Shown here piece by piece: positions 1 through 6,845 of a DNA stretch of 64,000 nucleotides. The stretch spans positions 372,001-436,000 of the forward strand of contig NZ_AP021874.1 in NCBI RefSeq assembly GCF_009688945.1. Direction: 5' to 3'. Within the stretch, counting starts at the first letter, position 1. Every line of letters begins with the position of its first letter. Below the pieces are notes generated by a model. That model was not told where the DNA came from. It made no database searches and saw nothing but the letters and a program-made list of their open reading frames with translations. The DNA comes from Desulfosarcina alkanivorans. GTDB taxonomy: Bacteria > Desulfobacterota > Desulfobacteria > Desulfobacterales > Desulfosarcinaceae. A program made the position numbers and the translations under genes.

Positions 1-605
1 AACCGCTCCCGGTGATCGACGTCGAGGCGGATGCCCTCGGGCAGAACCACCGCGAAGCGTTCCGCGCCCATGGCGGTCGGCTCGATCCCGGCAGGCAGTC
101 CGCTGATACCGGCTGCCTCCTGGGTCGAACGCAGATAGGACTCGACCAGGGTGTAAAGGCGTCCCGGGGCGACCTCGATTGCCGTGCCGGGTCCGGGAGT
201 GACGACCTGCTGTTCCCCTGCGTCGATGACGCAGATTCGCTGATCGTCAGTGGTCCGCAGGATCATGCCGTCGGGCAAGGTGAATAGCCGGTTGCCGTCC
301 GGCAGATCACGGGGCTCGGTGCCCGCTGGTAGTTCGACGAAGGGATAGAAATCGGGCTCCGGCTCGACCTGTACCTGATCCAAATACTCCTGGGTCTTGG
401 CCTGCTGGGCTTCCAGATAGGCCTGGGCCTGGCCGCGCATCGCCTCCGAGGCAGCGTGACCGGCCTCCAGCAACGTGCGGATGCCGGAAAGTTCTTCACG
501 GATGCCGGACAGGTGATCGCAGAGCGCTCGCAGCACATACTGCTGTTCGCCGGAATCGGTCTGTTCGATGGTGGCCTGCAAGTCGGCGGGTTCTTCGGAA
601 ATCAT
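1..605 (-). CDS. Phage tail-region protein, partial (runs off left edge)
   Basis: An open frame starts at an ATG at 605, preceded by GGAGG, and continues to the window edge without a stop, giving at least 201 residues. The first ~75 residues are helical and rich in Glu and Gln, including a stretch of Ala/Gln-rich heptads that may form a short coiled coil. The rest is a beta-type region with Pro/Gly turns. No known family is recognised. It lies 12 bases beyond the Ig-like tail protein gene and is probably co-transcribed, so a baseplate or fibre-associated role is likely but unproven. Confidence 0.7.
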   Translation of the reverse strand, partial: MISEEPADLQATIEQTDSGEQQYVLRALCDHLSGIREELSGIRTLLEAGHAASEAMRGQAQAYLEAQQAKTQEYLDQVQVEPEPDFYPFVELPAGTEPRDLPDGNRLFTLPDGMILRTTDDQRICVIDAGEQQVVTPGPGTAIEVAPGRLYTLVESYLRSTQEAAGISGLPAGIEPTAMGAERFAVVLPEGIRLDVDHRER

Positions 606-617
606 GGAAAACCTCCA

Positions 618-1628
618 TTACATGCCGACATTGGCGGGTTGGGATTGATAGCTCATGGCGTTGACCGGCGTCACTGTCCCGGTCGCGCCGTCGATTTCGA
701 ATACGGTCCAGACCGTGCCCGGGGCGTTGGGAACGGTGAAGGTCTGCTCACGGCCATCGCTCAGGAACACTTTCACCGATGCTCCGGACTGCGCCAGGCC
801 GGTGCTCGGATTGGCGTTGCGGTTGGTGTAGTCGTGGACCGCGTAACGGTAGACGCCGGGGATGAGCCGATGGATGGTGATGGTCTCCGGCCCGTAGGAA
901 CTGGTGTCGTCCACGTCCAATTCCGCCGCCTCGTTTTCGATGGTGTGGGAATAGAACACATGGAAGCGACTGCCCGATGGCGTCGGTCCGGTGAGATGGG
1001 AATCGAGATCCCGGGGGTTCAGGCCCCACTGCAACACGATGCGAGCGACCTGGCCGTCGAGCTCGGGCGAGAGAACGATCTGGATGTCGCCGGAGGTGTT
1101 GGGGTCGGCGTTCACCCAGCCATGCCAGGCGATGTATCCCGGCGCGGTGACCTCCACGTAATAGAACCCCTCGGGTACGGACAGCTCGAACCCGCCATAG
1201 GCGTTGGCGAAGGTCTGGTACGCAGCCGGGCCGGTTTCCGAGCGGCGGAATTCGATCAGCGCGTTGCCGACACCGCTGGTGTTGAGGGCGTTGACCACCG
1301 TGCCACTGAGGAAAACCGATGCTCCGCTGGCAAAGTCCGGGTGGTCGGCGAACCAGGACGGATCGCGGACCTCCACCAGTACATGGCGGAGGCTGTCCAG
1401 GACCGAGGATCGCCAGACCATGAGCACGGCGTTGCCGATGGTCCAGCCGCAGCGAATGACGCCATCCGGCCCGATCTCCGCGACCTCCGGATTGCTGGAG
1501 GCAAAGACCGGGACGTTCACGTCGCCGCGCAGGGAGAGCGGAATCCGTTGCTCGAACTCGCCAGCGGAGAGGCGGATGGAGCGAGGCTGTGCCTCCCAGT
1601 GGCTGAAGGCTGCCGGGGCATCCGTCAT
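618..1628 (-). CDS. Tail protein with Ig-like, CarboxypepD_reg-like and YfaP-like domains
   Basis: The 336-residue protein starts at the ATG at 1628, which overlaps the stop of the preceding gene by four bases (ATGA). Three parts are visible. Residues ~10-90 resemble a bacterial Ig-like (BIG2) domain. Residues ~95-190 look like a carboxypeptidase regulatory-like beta sandwich (FLSGTVVNA, then GGFELSVPEGFYYVEV). The C-terminal ~140 residues carry a DLDSHL signature and a late GVYRYAVHDYTNR strand, as in YfaP/DUF2135-like proteins. This domain set suits an exposed tail or baseplate decoration that binds a cell surface. Its first domain is similar to the whole neighbouring protein at 1625-1933, which indicates a duplication. 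Confidence 0.72.
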   Translation of the reverse strand: MTDAPAAFSHWEAQPRSIRLSAGEFEQRIPLSLRGDVNVPVFASSNPEVAEIGPDGVIRCGWTIGNAVLMVWRSSVLDSLRHVLVEVRDPSWFADHPDFASGASVFLSGTVVNALNTSGVGNALIEFRRSETGPAAYQTFANAYGGFELSVPEGFYYVEVTAPGYIAWHGWVNADPNTSGDIQIVLSPELDGQVARIVLQWGLNPRDLDSHLTGPTPSGSRFHVFYSHTIENEAAELDVDDTSSYGPETITIHRLIPGVYRYAVHDYTNRNANPSTGLAQSGASVKVFLSDGREQTFTVPNAPGTVWTVFEIDGATGTVTPVNAMSYQSQPANVGM

Positions 1629-1933
1629 GAAGGTACCTCCACCGGTGCGGAGACGCCGCCGCCATAGACCTCGACCTGAACGTGCCGCAGGCTGAGCCGC
1701 TCGGGCGAATCCCAGACCAGAATCATGGCCGCTCCGGGAACGAAGCCGCATTCGACATTGCCGTCCTGATCGACACTGGCCACGTCGGGATTGGACGATT
1801 CGAACACCGGCGCTTCGGGCAGACCCCGGATCGAGAGCGGAATGCGCTGAACGAATGGGGATCGCGAGACCCGGATCAGTTTCGGGAAAACATCCCAGTA
1901 GTGCGGTTCCTGCGGCTGTTCGAGATTGTTCAT
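1625..1933 (-). CDS. Small Ig-like (BIG2-type) tail protein
   Basis: This protein of 102 residues consists of one Ig-like domain. The core (QRIPLSIRG, FESSNPDVASVDQDGNVECG, RLSLRHVQVEVYG) matches the first domain of the larger downstream protein almost strand for strand, so the two are paralogues. The SNPxVAxVxxxGxVxC pattern is typical of BIG2 domains, which occur in adhesins and phage tail tips. The start codon is an ATG at 1933, ten bases from the PAAR gene stop, and the 3' end overlaps the next gene by four bases. A host-surface contact role is inferred from the fold only. Confidence 0.68.
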   Translation of the reverse strand: MNNLEQPQEPHYWDVFPKLIRVSRSPFVQRIPLSIRGLPEAPVFESSNPDVASVDQDGNVECGFVPGAAMILVWDSPERLSLRHVQVEVYGGGVSAPVEVPS

Positions 1934-1943
1934 CGCGTCCCCC

Positions 1944-2207
1944 TCAGTTGTCGATGGTGTCGGGACTGCCAGTGACGATGATGGCTCCGCAGGCGGTGAT
2001 GTCGCCGATGCGGGCGTTGGGCAATCCTTCGGTGATGGTGTCGAAGCTACCGGTCACAATGGGCGTCACGCCATGCCCAGGGATGGGACAGACGTGCAGG
2101 TCCCCCATGCGGGCCACCGGCATGCCGTTGTCCAGCGTTCGGCTTGCCCCGGTGATGATGACGCCGCCGTGACTGCTGATGTCGCCAAGTCGAGCCTGGG
2201 AGCTCAT
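1944..2207 (-). CDS. PAAR-domain spike tip protein
   Basis: The 87-residue protein is almost entirely a PAAR repeat: M-A-R-L-G-D-type turns (RLGDISSHGG, ARMGDLHVCPIPGHG, ARIGDITACGA) with regularly placed Gly, Asp, His and Cys. PAAR proteins form the metal-bound sharp tip that sits on the gpV/VgrG spike and helps puncture the cell envelope. The chosen ATG at 2207 overlaps the preceding stop by four bases. A longer upstream reading is possible but only runs through other genes. Position just after gpV and before the surface-type proteins fits a baseplate cassette. Confidence 0.9.
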   Translation of the reverse strand: MSSQARLGDISSHGGVIITGASRTLDNGMPVARMGDLHVCPIPGHGVTPIVTGSFDTITEGLPNARIGDITACGAIIVTGSPDTIDN

Positions 2208-2578
2208 GGGTTCACCTTCAGCAGCAGATGGATCAGAAAGCCGATGAGTCCGCCGATGGTGCTGCCGATGGTCAACACCAGGCCGACGATCTTCCACATG
2301 GTCTCGGTCCCCATCTTGGAGCCGACCCGGGCGTGCAGCCGGTCGATCTCCTCGGCGTGCCGGTGCAGATCGGAATAGATCGAGCGGACCAGTAGCTCGA
2401 CGTTTTCCTTGTCCGATTTCTTCTCGATTTCGCGCTCGATCTTCTCGAGGCGATCCTGGATTTCCCGGCGGTGGTTTTCGAGGATGCTGCGGAATTCCTC
2501 CCGCCAATGCTCGAATGTCCGGGCCAGCAATTCCTCGCTGGCCGAGAGTCCGGAGGGCGTTGTTGTTCTTTCTCCCAT
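2204..2578 (-). CDS. Coiled-coil protein with C-terminal membrane segment (XhlA/holin-like)
   Basis: The protein has 124 residues. Residues ~20-85 are highly charged and helical (EHWREEFRSILENHRREI, then LEKIEREIEKK), as in a coiled coil. Residues ~94-119 form one hydrophobic helix (MWKIVGLVLTIGSTIGGLIGFLIHLLL), followed by KVNP. This layout is like XhlA-type haemolysin or holin accessory proteins found beside phage lysis genes, and an M15 peptidase is encoded three genes upstream. No holin was otherwise identified in the window. A role in lysis or membrane anchoring is an inference from topology. It shares a four-base overlap with the PAAR gene. Confidence 0.6.
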   Translation of the reverse strand: MGERTTTPSGLSASEELLARTFEHWREEFRSILENHRREIQDRLEKIEREIEKKSDKENVELLVRSIYSDLHRHAEEIDRLHARVGSKMGTETMWKIVGLVLTIGSTIGGLIGFLIHLLLKVNP

Positions 2579-2590
2579 GCAATGCTTCCT

Positions 2591-3640
2591 TCAGGTGTTG
2601 ATCAAGACGGTGTTCGTCGAGCGAATGATGATGTTTCCGGCCACCCCATCCATAAACACGAGGCTGCCGGACTTGTCGGTGGCGCTGATGCTCTCCTGGC
2701 CGGGCGCGGCGTTCATGCGCACAACCTGACCGGCCTTGTCGGTGAGCCGGATCTGTTCGGCGGCGGCGGTGGAATCGACGAGGATTTCCTGAGTGCCGTT
2801 GAGCCCCCAGATGTGAACCTTCTCCCGGCCCTTGGTGGTGTCGATGAGGATCTTCTGCCAGCGGGAGCGGCCCTTGTCGCACGAGAGGATGTGGACCTTC
2901 TCCTTGTCCTGCCAGGCTTCGAGGATCACCTGCTGGCGGCAGAGGTCGGTGAGCTGGATGCGGGCGCGGGAGCCGACGATCTGCGAGGCGATGTCGAGCT
3001 GGTCGCCTTTCTCGGCGTTCTTCGTGCCTCGACGCAGGGCGTTGCCGCTCTGCATCTCCGGCTTCACCTTCCCTTCCATGGTGAGGATCTGTCCGGCGCG
3101 GTCGATGATCCGCAGCAGCTCGTCGCCGTCGCGGTCATCGGCCAGGATGGTGTGGCCGGTTTCGGTCTTGAGCAGGACCTTCAGGCGCGGGCAGTAATAC
3201 GGTGGATGGCCGTGGTACTTCTTGTGTTCGAGATCGTCATGCCGGTTGGCCTGATGCTCGACCTTGTCCTCGCAGTCATGGCAGAAGGCATTCGCGCAGG
3301 TGCGCTTGGATTCCTCGGGCTGCTCGCCGGGATTGCTCTTGGCCAGCCAGACCCCGGTCCAGATCGGATACTGGACAACGCCGCCCTCGAACTCGGCCCA
3401 GACCGAGGCCCCTTCCTCGGGGACCAGGAACATGCCGGTGTCGTCGTTGCCGCCGAAGGGAAAACAGGGCGCGGCCCATTCGGACCAGTTCTCTCGCCCG
3501 CTGCCGAGCACGGCGGGGATTTCCAGCCGGACCCGGCCGAGGCGTTCGGGGTCGTTGTTGTCACGCACGAAGGCCCGGTACTTGCCGTACCAGCGGTTGC
3601 GGTAGCGCTCTTCGGATTGACGGTCGCGGGTTTCAAGCAT
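2591..3640 (-). CDS. Baseplate assembly protein V / gp5-like spike
   Basis: At 349 residues this is a gpV/gp5/VgrG-type spike protein. The N-terminal part (YGKYRAFVRDNNDPERLGRV, then GMFLVPEEGASVWAEFEGG) is the conserved OB fold. The C-terminal half has regular short repeats ending in beta turns (RLTDKAGQVVRM, SATDKSGSLVFMD, IIIRSTNTVLI), as expected of a triple beta helix. The spike is mounted on the gpD/gp27-like hub, encoded just upstream, and is capped by the PAAR protein encoded two genes downstream. Residues ~125-150 contain a Cys/His-rich insert (CANAFCHDCEDKVEHQ), which could bind metal. Its start overlaps the DUF1353 stop. Confidence 0.88.
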   Translation of the reverse strand: MLETRDRQSEERYRNRWYGKYRAFVRDNNDPERLGRVRLEIPAVLGSGRENWSEWAAPCFPFGGNDDTGMFLVPEEGASVWAEFEGGVVQYPIWTGVWLAKSNPGEQPEESKRTCANAFCHDCEDKVEHQANRHDDLEHKKYHGHPPYYCPRLKVLLKTETGHTILADDRDGDELLRIIDRAGQILTMEGKVKPEMQSGNALRRGTKNAEKGDQLDIASQIVGSRARIQLTDLCRQQVILEAWQDKEKVHILSCDKGRSRWQKILIDTTKGREKVHIWGLNGTQEILVDSTAAAEQIRLTDKAGQVVRMNAAPGQESISATDKSGSLVFMDGVAGNIIIRSTNTVLINT

Positions 3641-4052
3641 GCTCCGTCTCCCGCTTTCGACTGGCGTCCCAGGCCAGCCAGCCGCCCAGCCGAACCGCCC
3701 AATACATGATCTGGCGTTTCCACAGAGGCACGCCCAGGGCCGCCATCAGTTCGAGAAAGACGCGGTCGGCCGCAGGCCGCGAGACCTTGCCGGTGTGGTA
3801 GAGGTAGTCGTGAACGACGGCCGCCGGGGAATATCTCCCCCAGGGCGGCACCACGCGCCAGAACAGGCGCGGCACCGAGGCGAAGTCGGTCTCGAACCCA
3901 GCGGGCACTTCGATGATGCGGCCAGCGCCGGTGCGGACACGGAACGGCTGGGTCAGCCTCGCGGTCATTCCATTGGGCAGGATCTCCACCCGAAGCGGCC
4001 CGGAGAGACCCAGCGCGGTGCCGGAAAACAGGGTCTTGGTTTGGGCGCTCAT
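3633..4052 (-). CDS. DUF1353 family phage protein
   Basis: The 139-residue product has the DUF1353 signature: an early beta region, then ETDFASVPRLFWRVVPPWGRYSPAAVVHDYLYHTG and a terminal hydrophobic helix. DUF1353 proteins are common in tail and lysis clusters; their biochemical role is not established. The conserved DFASVP and VHDYLY residues suggest an enzyme-like or peptidoglycan-associated fold, but this is speculation. The start at 4052 overlaps the M15 peptidase stop by four bases and its end overlaps the gpV start, so the genes are translationally coupled. Confidence 0.8.
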   Translation of the reverse strand: MSAQTKTLFSGTALGLSGPLRVEILPNGMTARLTQPFRVRTGAGRIIEVPAGFETDFASVPRLFWRVVPPWGRYSPAAVVHDYLYHTGKVSRPAADRVFLELMAALGVPLWKRQIMYWAVRLGGWLAWDASRKRETEHA

Positions 4053-4423
4053 GACCGCCACCTCGCCTTGCCCGACTGGCGCACGTCGAGATGGACCCAG
4101 GAGGCGTAGACGCCGATGCCGCCCTCGTGAAAAAGCGGAATCTCCTCGGCGATGACCGCCAGTTCCTCGGGCGAAACGCCTGCCGGACAGCTCACGTCGG
4201 CCGCCATGCCCAGCGTGTGGAAACTTTGCTCCGCGCCGCCCACCGCCTTGTTGTGCCGGTTGCAACGGAAGCCGCTGGTGATGGACAGCGGTTTTCCGAT
4301 GCGGTCGCGCAACGTCTGCAGGGCGTCGACCAGATCGGGATGGACCGCAGCCGAATGGCCGCAGCAGTTTGTGCCCTTGCACGCGAATTCTGAACGGTTG
4401 AAATTCTTGCTGAGATCACCCAT
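4049..4423 (-). CDS. Peptidase M15A-type endolysin / tail peptidase
   Basis: The 124-residue protein resembles the Peptidase_M15_3 (D-Ala-D-Ala carboxypeptidase) family. Visible hallmarks are SGFRCNRHNKAVGG, SFHTLGMAADVS (Zn-binding His and Asp) and WVHLDVR near the C-terminus (second Zn His). These enzymes cut the peptide part of peptidoglycan. It lacks a signal peptide. Because it is encoded inside the baseplate cassette, between the gpD hub and gpV spike genes, it may be a virion-associated lysin as well as, or instead of, the lysis endolysin. Start ATG 4423 overlaps the gpD-like stop by eight bases. Confidence 0.85.
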   Translation of the reverse strand: MGDLSKNFNRSEFACKGTNCCGHSAAVHPDLVDALQTLRDRIGKPLSITSGFRCNRHNKAVGGAEQSFHTLGMAADVSCPAGVSPEELAVIAEEIPLFHEGGIGVYASWVHLDVRQSGKARWRS

Positions 4424-5699
4424 TGCCGCCTCCTTGTGTGACCGCGCCGGAGTCCGCGTCGATGGTCACCATGGCTGGCGGCTCGTTTTGCGGCGTGGGC
4501 GGGGCCTCCTTGTCGTTGGGTTTGCCCTGGGACTCGGCGGACTTGTTGCCCGCGCCCTTGCCGAGGGCGTTCTTCTTGAGTTTGAGTTCGCAGAGATAGC
4601 CAGCGCCGCTGATGCTGTGGCGCACCGAGTGGCAGTAGTAGATGCCGGAAAACTTCCGTCCCACGCCCTTGATCTCGACGTTCTTCTTGGCGCGTAGCTG
4701 GGGAATGCCGATGGTGGCCGCGTCCGCCTCGACCTGGCGCAGCTCGGCCTCGCGGAATTTGCCTTCGGCGCTGTCCTGGGCGGGCTCCTGGCGCGGCTCT
4801 TCGTGAAAGCCTTCGGAACGGTCGAAGCTGGGCACGATCTGCCCCGTCTCCTGTTCCTTGAAGCTGCCTTCGCCGGTGTTGCCGTCGACCAGATAGGTCC
4901 GTTTGCCCAGGGCCGTCCGCTCGGGCGTGCTGGCGTTGTTGGCCTTGTGCTCGACCACGTCCTTCTTGCGCGGGTCGATACCGACCGTCTTGGTCTCGAC
5001 ACCCGCGCCCTTGGCTCCCTGGGATTGGGTGCTGGGGCGGAACGAGCGCAGCAGGCCCTTGGTGTCGGTGAAATATTCAAGGGTCAGAAGCGGCGTCTGG
5101 TCGAGCTCGCGGGGATGGAAATGGAGTTCGTCGTCCTGGATGTAGAAGACATAGCCGCTCACGCCGTCGCCATCGCGGTCGCGGGCCTTTTCCGCCAGTT
5201 CCTTGAGGAATTGGGCGTCCGAGATGTTGCTCTGGGTGACGCGGAGATGGGTTCCCTTGGTGGCCGTGACCACCGGGGTGAGGCCATTGGCGGCGGCGAT
5301 CTGTTCGGCGATTTCCGAATAGAGGATGCCGGGAGCGGGTTTTTGCCAGACCTTCTGGTTCTCCTTGCCCGCGAGTTTGAAGCCCTTGTCGTAGGCCTTG
5401 ATGCGGATGGTCGGATCGCCGTTTTCCGGGAAGTCGTAATCGATGTCCTTGATGACCGCCTTCTTGCGCGGAGAGAGGTTTCCCACGTAGCCGAAGCGGG
5501 CAACGATCTCGTTGCCTTCCTGGAACAGCGGATCGTCGACGAACTGCAGGTTGCGGTCGGTCACCGACAGTTCGAGGACATCCAGCTCCTCCTCGTTGTC
5601 GGTGAAGACGAACGAAGTGATCTCCTGGGTAATGTCCTTCGAGAGGTCTTGCCCCTCGATCTGAATCAGAAATGTCGGCTTGAAGGTATCCAGATCCAT
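4416..5699 (-). CDS. Late control gene D-like baseplate hub (gp27 family)
   Basis: The 427-residue protein matches the phage late control D/T4 gp27 family: an N-terminal FLIQIEGQDLSKDITQEITSFVFTDNEEELDVLELSV domain, a conserved VARFGYVG motif and a GILYSEIAEQIAAANGL region. It forms the trimeric hub connecting the tail tube to the gpV spike. The C-terminal ~70 residues are Lys/Pro/Glu-rich and probably disordered. A ribosome site GGAGA lies seven bases before the ATG at 5699. One of the 31-bp promoter-like elements (5730-5760) sits 31 bases upstream, so this gene probably heads the hub-spike transcription unit. Confidence 0.88.
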   Translation of the reverse strand: MDLDTFKPTFLIQIEGQDLSKDITQEITSFVFTDNEEELDVLELSVTDRNLQFVDDPLFQEGNEIVARFGYVGNLSPRKKAVIKDIDYDFPENGDPTIRIKAYDKGFKLAGKENQKVWQKPAPGILYSEIAEQIAAANGLTPVVTATKGTHLRVTQSNISDAQFLKELAEKARDRDGDGVSGYVFYIQDDELHFHPRELDQTPLLTLEYFTDTKGLLRSFRPSTQSQGAKGAGVETKTVGIDPRKKDVVEHKANNASTPERTALGKRTYLVDGNTGEGSFKEQETGQIVPSFDRSEGFHEEPRQEPAQDSAEGKFREAELRQVEADAATIGIPQLRAKKNVEIKGVGRKFSGIYYCHSVRHSISGAGYLCELKLKKNALGKGAGNKSAESQGKPNDKEAPPTPQNEPPAMVTIDADSGAVTQGGGNG

Positions 5700-5729
5700 G
5701 CGTATCTCCGGCGGTTCGCAGTTCCCTGC

Positions 5730-5760
5730 TTACTTACCGGAAGGCATGGCGAGGTGTCGG
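5730..5760 (-). promoter_or_regulatory. 31-bp phage promoter-like element, copy 1
   Basis: On the minus strand this reads CCGAC-N15-CCGGTAAGTAA, ending 31 bases before the gpD-like start. It is one of nine copies in the window with identical spacing (see 7222, 14170, 19565, 26643, 31407, 32500, 41623 and 46198). The two blocks are placed like -35 and -10 elements with 17-18 bases between hexamers. Confidence 0.75.
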
Positions 5761-5765
5761 ACGCT

Positions 5766-6056
5766 TCAGTCGAGCAGGCGCATTTGGACGTGTTCGCGAG
5801 AGGGAATGCGCAGGGCCAGGCCGGGCTCGAGCGCCAACGGGAAAAAGAGGTCGTTGTAATCACAGATGATCCACCAGAGCTTGGCGTCACCCAGATAGCG
5901 GTGCGCGAGCAGATCGAGACGGTCGCCCTCGACTACGGTGTGCAGGCGGTCGTCATATCTCGGAGTAGTGTCGATGCGCTGGCGCATGCCGAGGGAGGTA
6001 CCGTCACTGTCCCGGTAGAGAACGCAGCGGGCGTAGCGGGAATCACGGCCGATCAT
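5766..6056 (-). CDS. LysM-type baseplate protein (gp53-like)
   Basis: The 96-residue protein has a C-terminal LysM-like segment (HTVVEGDRLDLLAHRYLGDAKLWWIICDYNDLFFPLALEPG) typical of small gp53/LysM proteins of contractile tails and injection systems. They bridge hub and wedge or attach the baseplate to the tube. The N-terminal ~35 residues are unique. Start ATG 6056 overlaps the preceding stop by four bases. The pairing with the tube-initiator-like gene immediately upstream is the usual order in such systems. Confidence 0.83.
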   Translation of the reverse strand: MIGRDSRYARCVLYRDSDGTSLGMRQRIDTTPRYDDRLHTVVEGDRLDLLAHRYLGDAKLWWIICDYNDLFFPLALEPGLALRIPSREHVQMRLLD

Positions 6057-6523
6057 GAACGTACCTCCGACCAGTTGATGGAACGGTCCACATATTCTTC
6101 GAGGACGATGTCCACCTCGGCCCGTTGCGGCAGCAGGTTGTCCCGGTCGAACAGACCGAAGAAACGCGCCTTCACCTGGCGGACGATGCAGGTCACGCCC
6201 GGGTAGAGATCGCCGAAGATCAGCAGCACACGGTGCGGCGCGTTCTTGAGCATGGTTCCGGCGTGCTCCGGATATTGCAGCGAGCGGAGCCAGTCGACCT
6301 TCTGTTTGACCGGCCCCTTGAACAGCTCGACCTTGAAGGCGATCCGGCGCGGTTCCCCGGCGACGTATTGGTAGCGCGGGTGGCTCATGCCGGGGATCTT
6401 GATTGTCGCGTAGTCGGTCGACTTCTCGTCGCTGATGGAGTTGGGGTTGTACTGGAATTCGAGCCGCTCCCCCGTGTCGGCGTCCACCAGATATCCCTTG
6501 ATGGGCTGTTGATCCCAGGCCAT
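6053..6523 (-). CDS. Contractile injection system tube-associated protein
   Basis: At 156 residues it resembles the CIS tube protein family encoded just before LysM/gp53-like proteins. It begins with IKGYLVDADTGERLEFQYNPNSISDEKS, and the YNPxSISD segment is characteristic. A long beta region follows, with RIAFKVELFKG and RVLLIFGDLYPGVTCIVRQVKARFFGLFD. In other systems this protein caps the bottom of the inner tube and links it to the hub. The start is an ATG at 6523. The stop overlaps the LysM gene start. Confidence 0.78.
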   Translation of the reverse strand: MAWDQQPIKGYLVDADTGERLEFQYNPNSISDEKSTDYATIKIPGMSHPRYQYVAGEPRRIAFKVELFKGPVKQKVDWLRSLQYPEHAGTMLKNAPHRVLLIFGDLYPGVTCIVRQVKARFFGLFDRDNLLPQRAEVDIVLEEYVDRSINWSEVRS

Positions 6524-6525
6524 CC

Positions 6526-6837
6526 TTACACCTCGACAATCTTGATGATTGGCTTGCCCAGTTGCCCGGCCCGGTCGAGTTCCCGCCGCATGCCGTTGGA
6601 AATGCCGTTGCCGGTGAACGCCCACACCTCGTCGCAACATTCCATGTAGGCCAGGCCGCAGGCGATGCCCGTCTCCCGCTGCTCGGGAACGCTGTCGTCG
6701 GTGAAGGTCGGATACAGCAGATGCGGCGCGAACGGCGCGTGACCGCTTCTCATGACCTGGCGGCAAAGTGCCTCGGCGACCTTGACGTTTCGGGTTATGT
6801 CGCCCGCGAACGGGCTGCAGACAAAGATGCGTTTCAT
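6526..6837 (-). CDS. DUF4406 / nucleoside 2-deoxyribosyltransferase-like protein
   Basis: The 103-residue protein starts RIFVCSPFAGDITRNVKVAEALCRQVM and continues GHAPFAPHLLYPTFTDDS and DEVWAFTGNGISNGMRRELDRAGQLGKPI. This is the Rossmann-like fold of DUF4406 and nucleoside 2-deoxyribosyltransferases, with the expected Tyr-less small form. ATG 6837 follows GAGAGG and is preferred; a GTG at 6849 overlapping the tape measure stop is the alternative. An enzyme of nucleotide or base metabolism inside the tail cassette is odd. It might act on the deoxynucleotide pool or on modified bases, which is conjecture. Confidence 0.72.
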   Translation of the reverse strand: MKRIFVCSPFAGDITRNVKVAEALCRQVMRSGHAPFAPHLLYPTFTDDSVPEQRETGIACGLAYMECCDEVWAFTGNGISNGMRRELDRAGQLGKPIIKIVEV

Positions 6838-6845
6838 CGGTCCTC

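Noticed and set aside
456..1667. 403-codon plus-strand frame opposite the Ig-like tail gene
   Set aside because: Antisense shadow in GC-rich DNA; no ribosome site or family resemblance, and the minus strand carries clear coupled genes.
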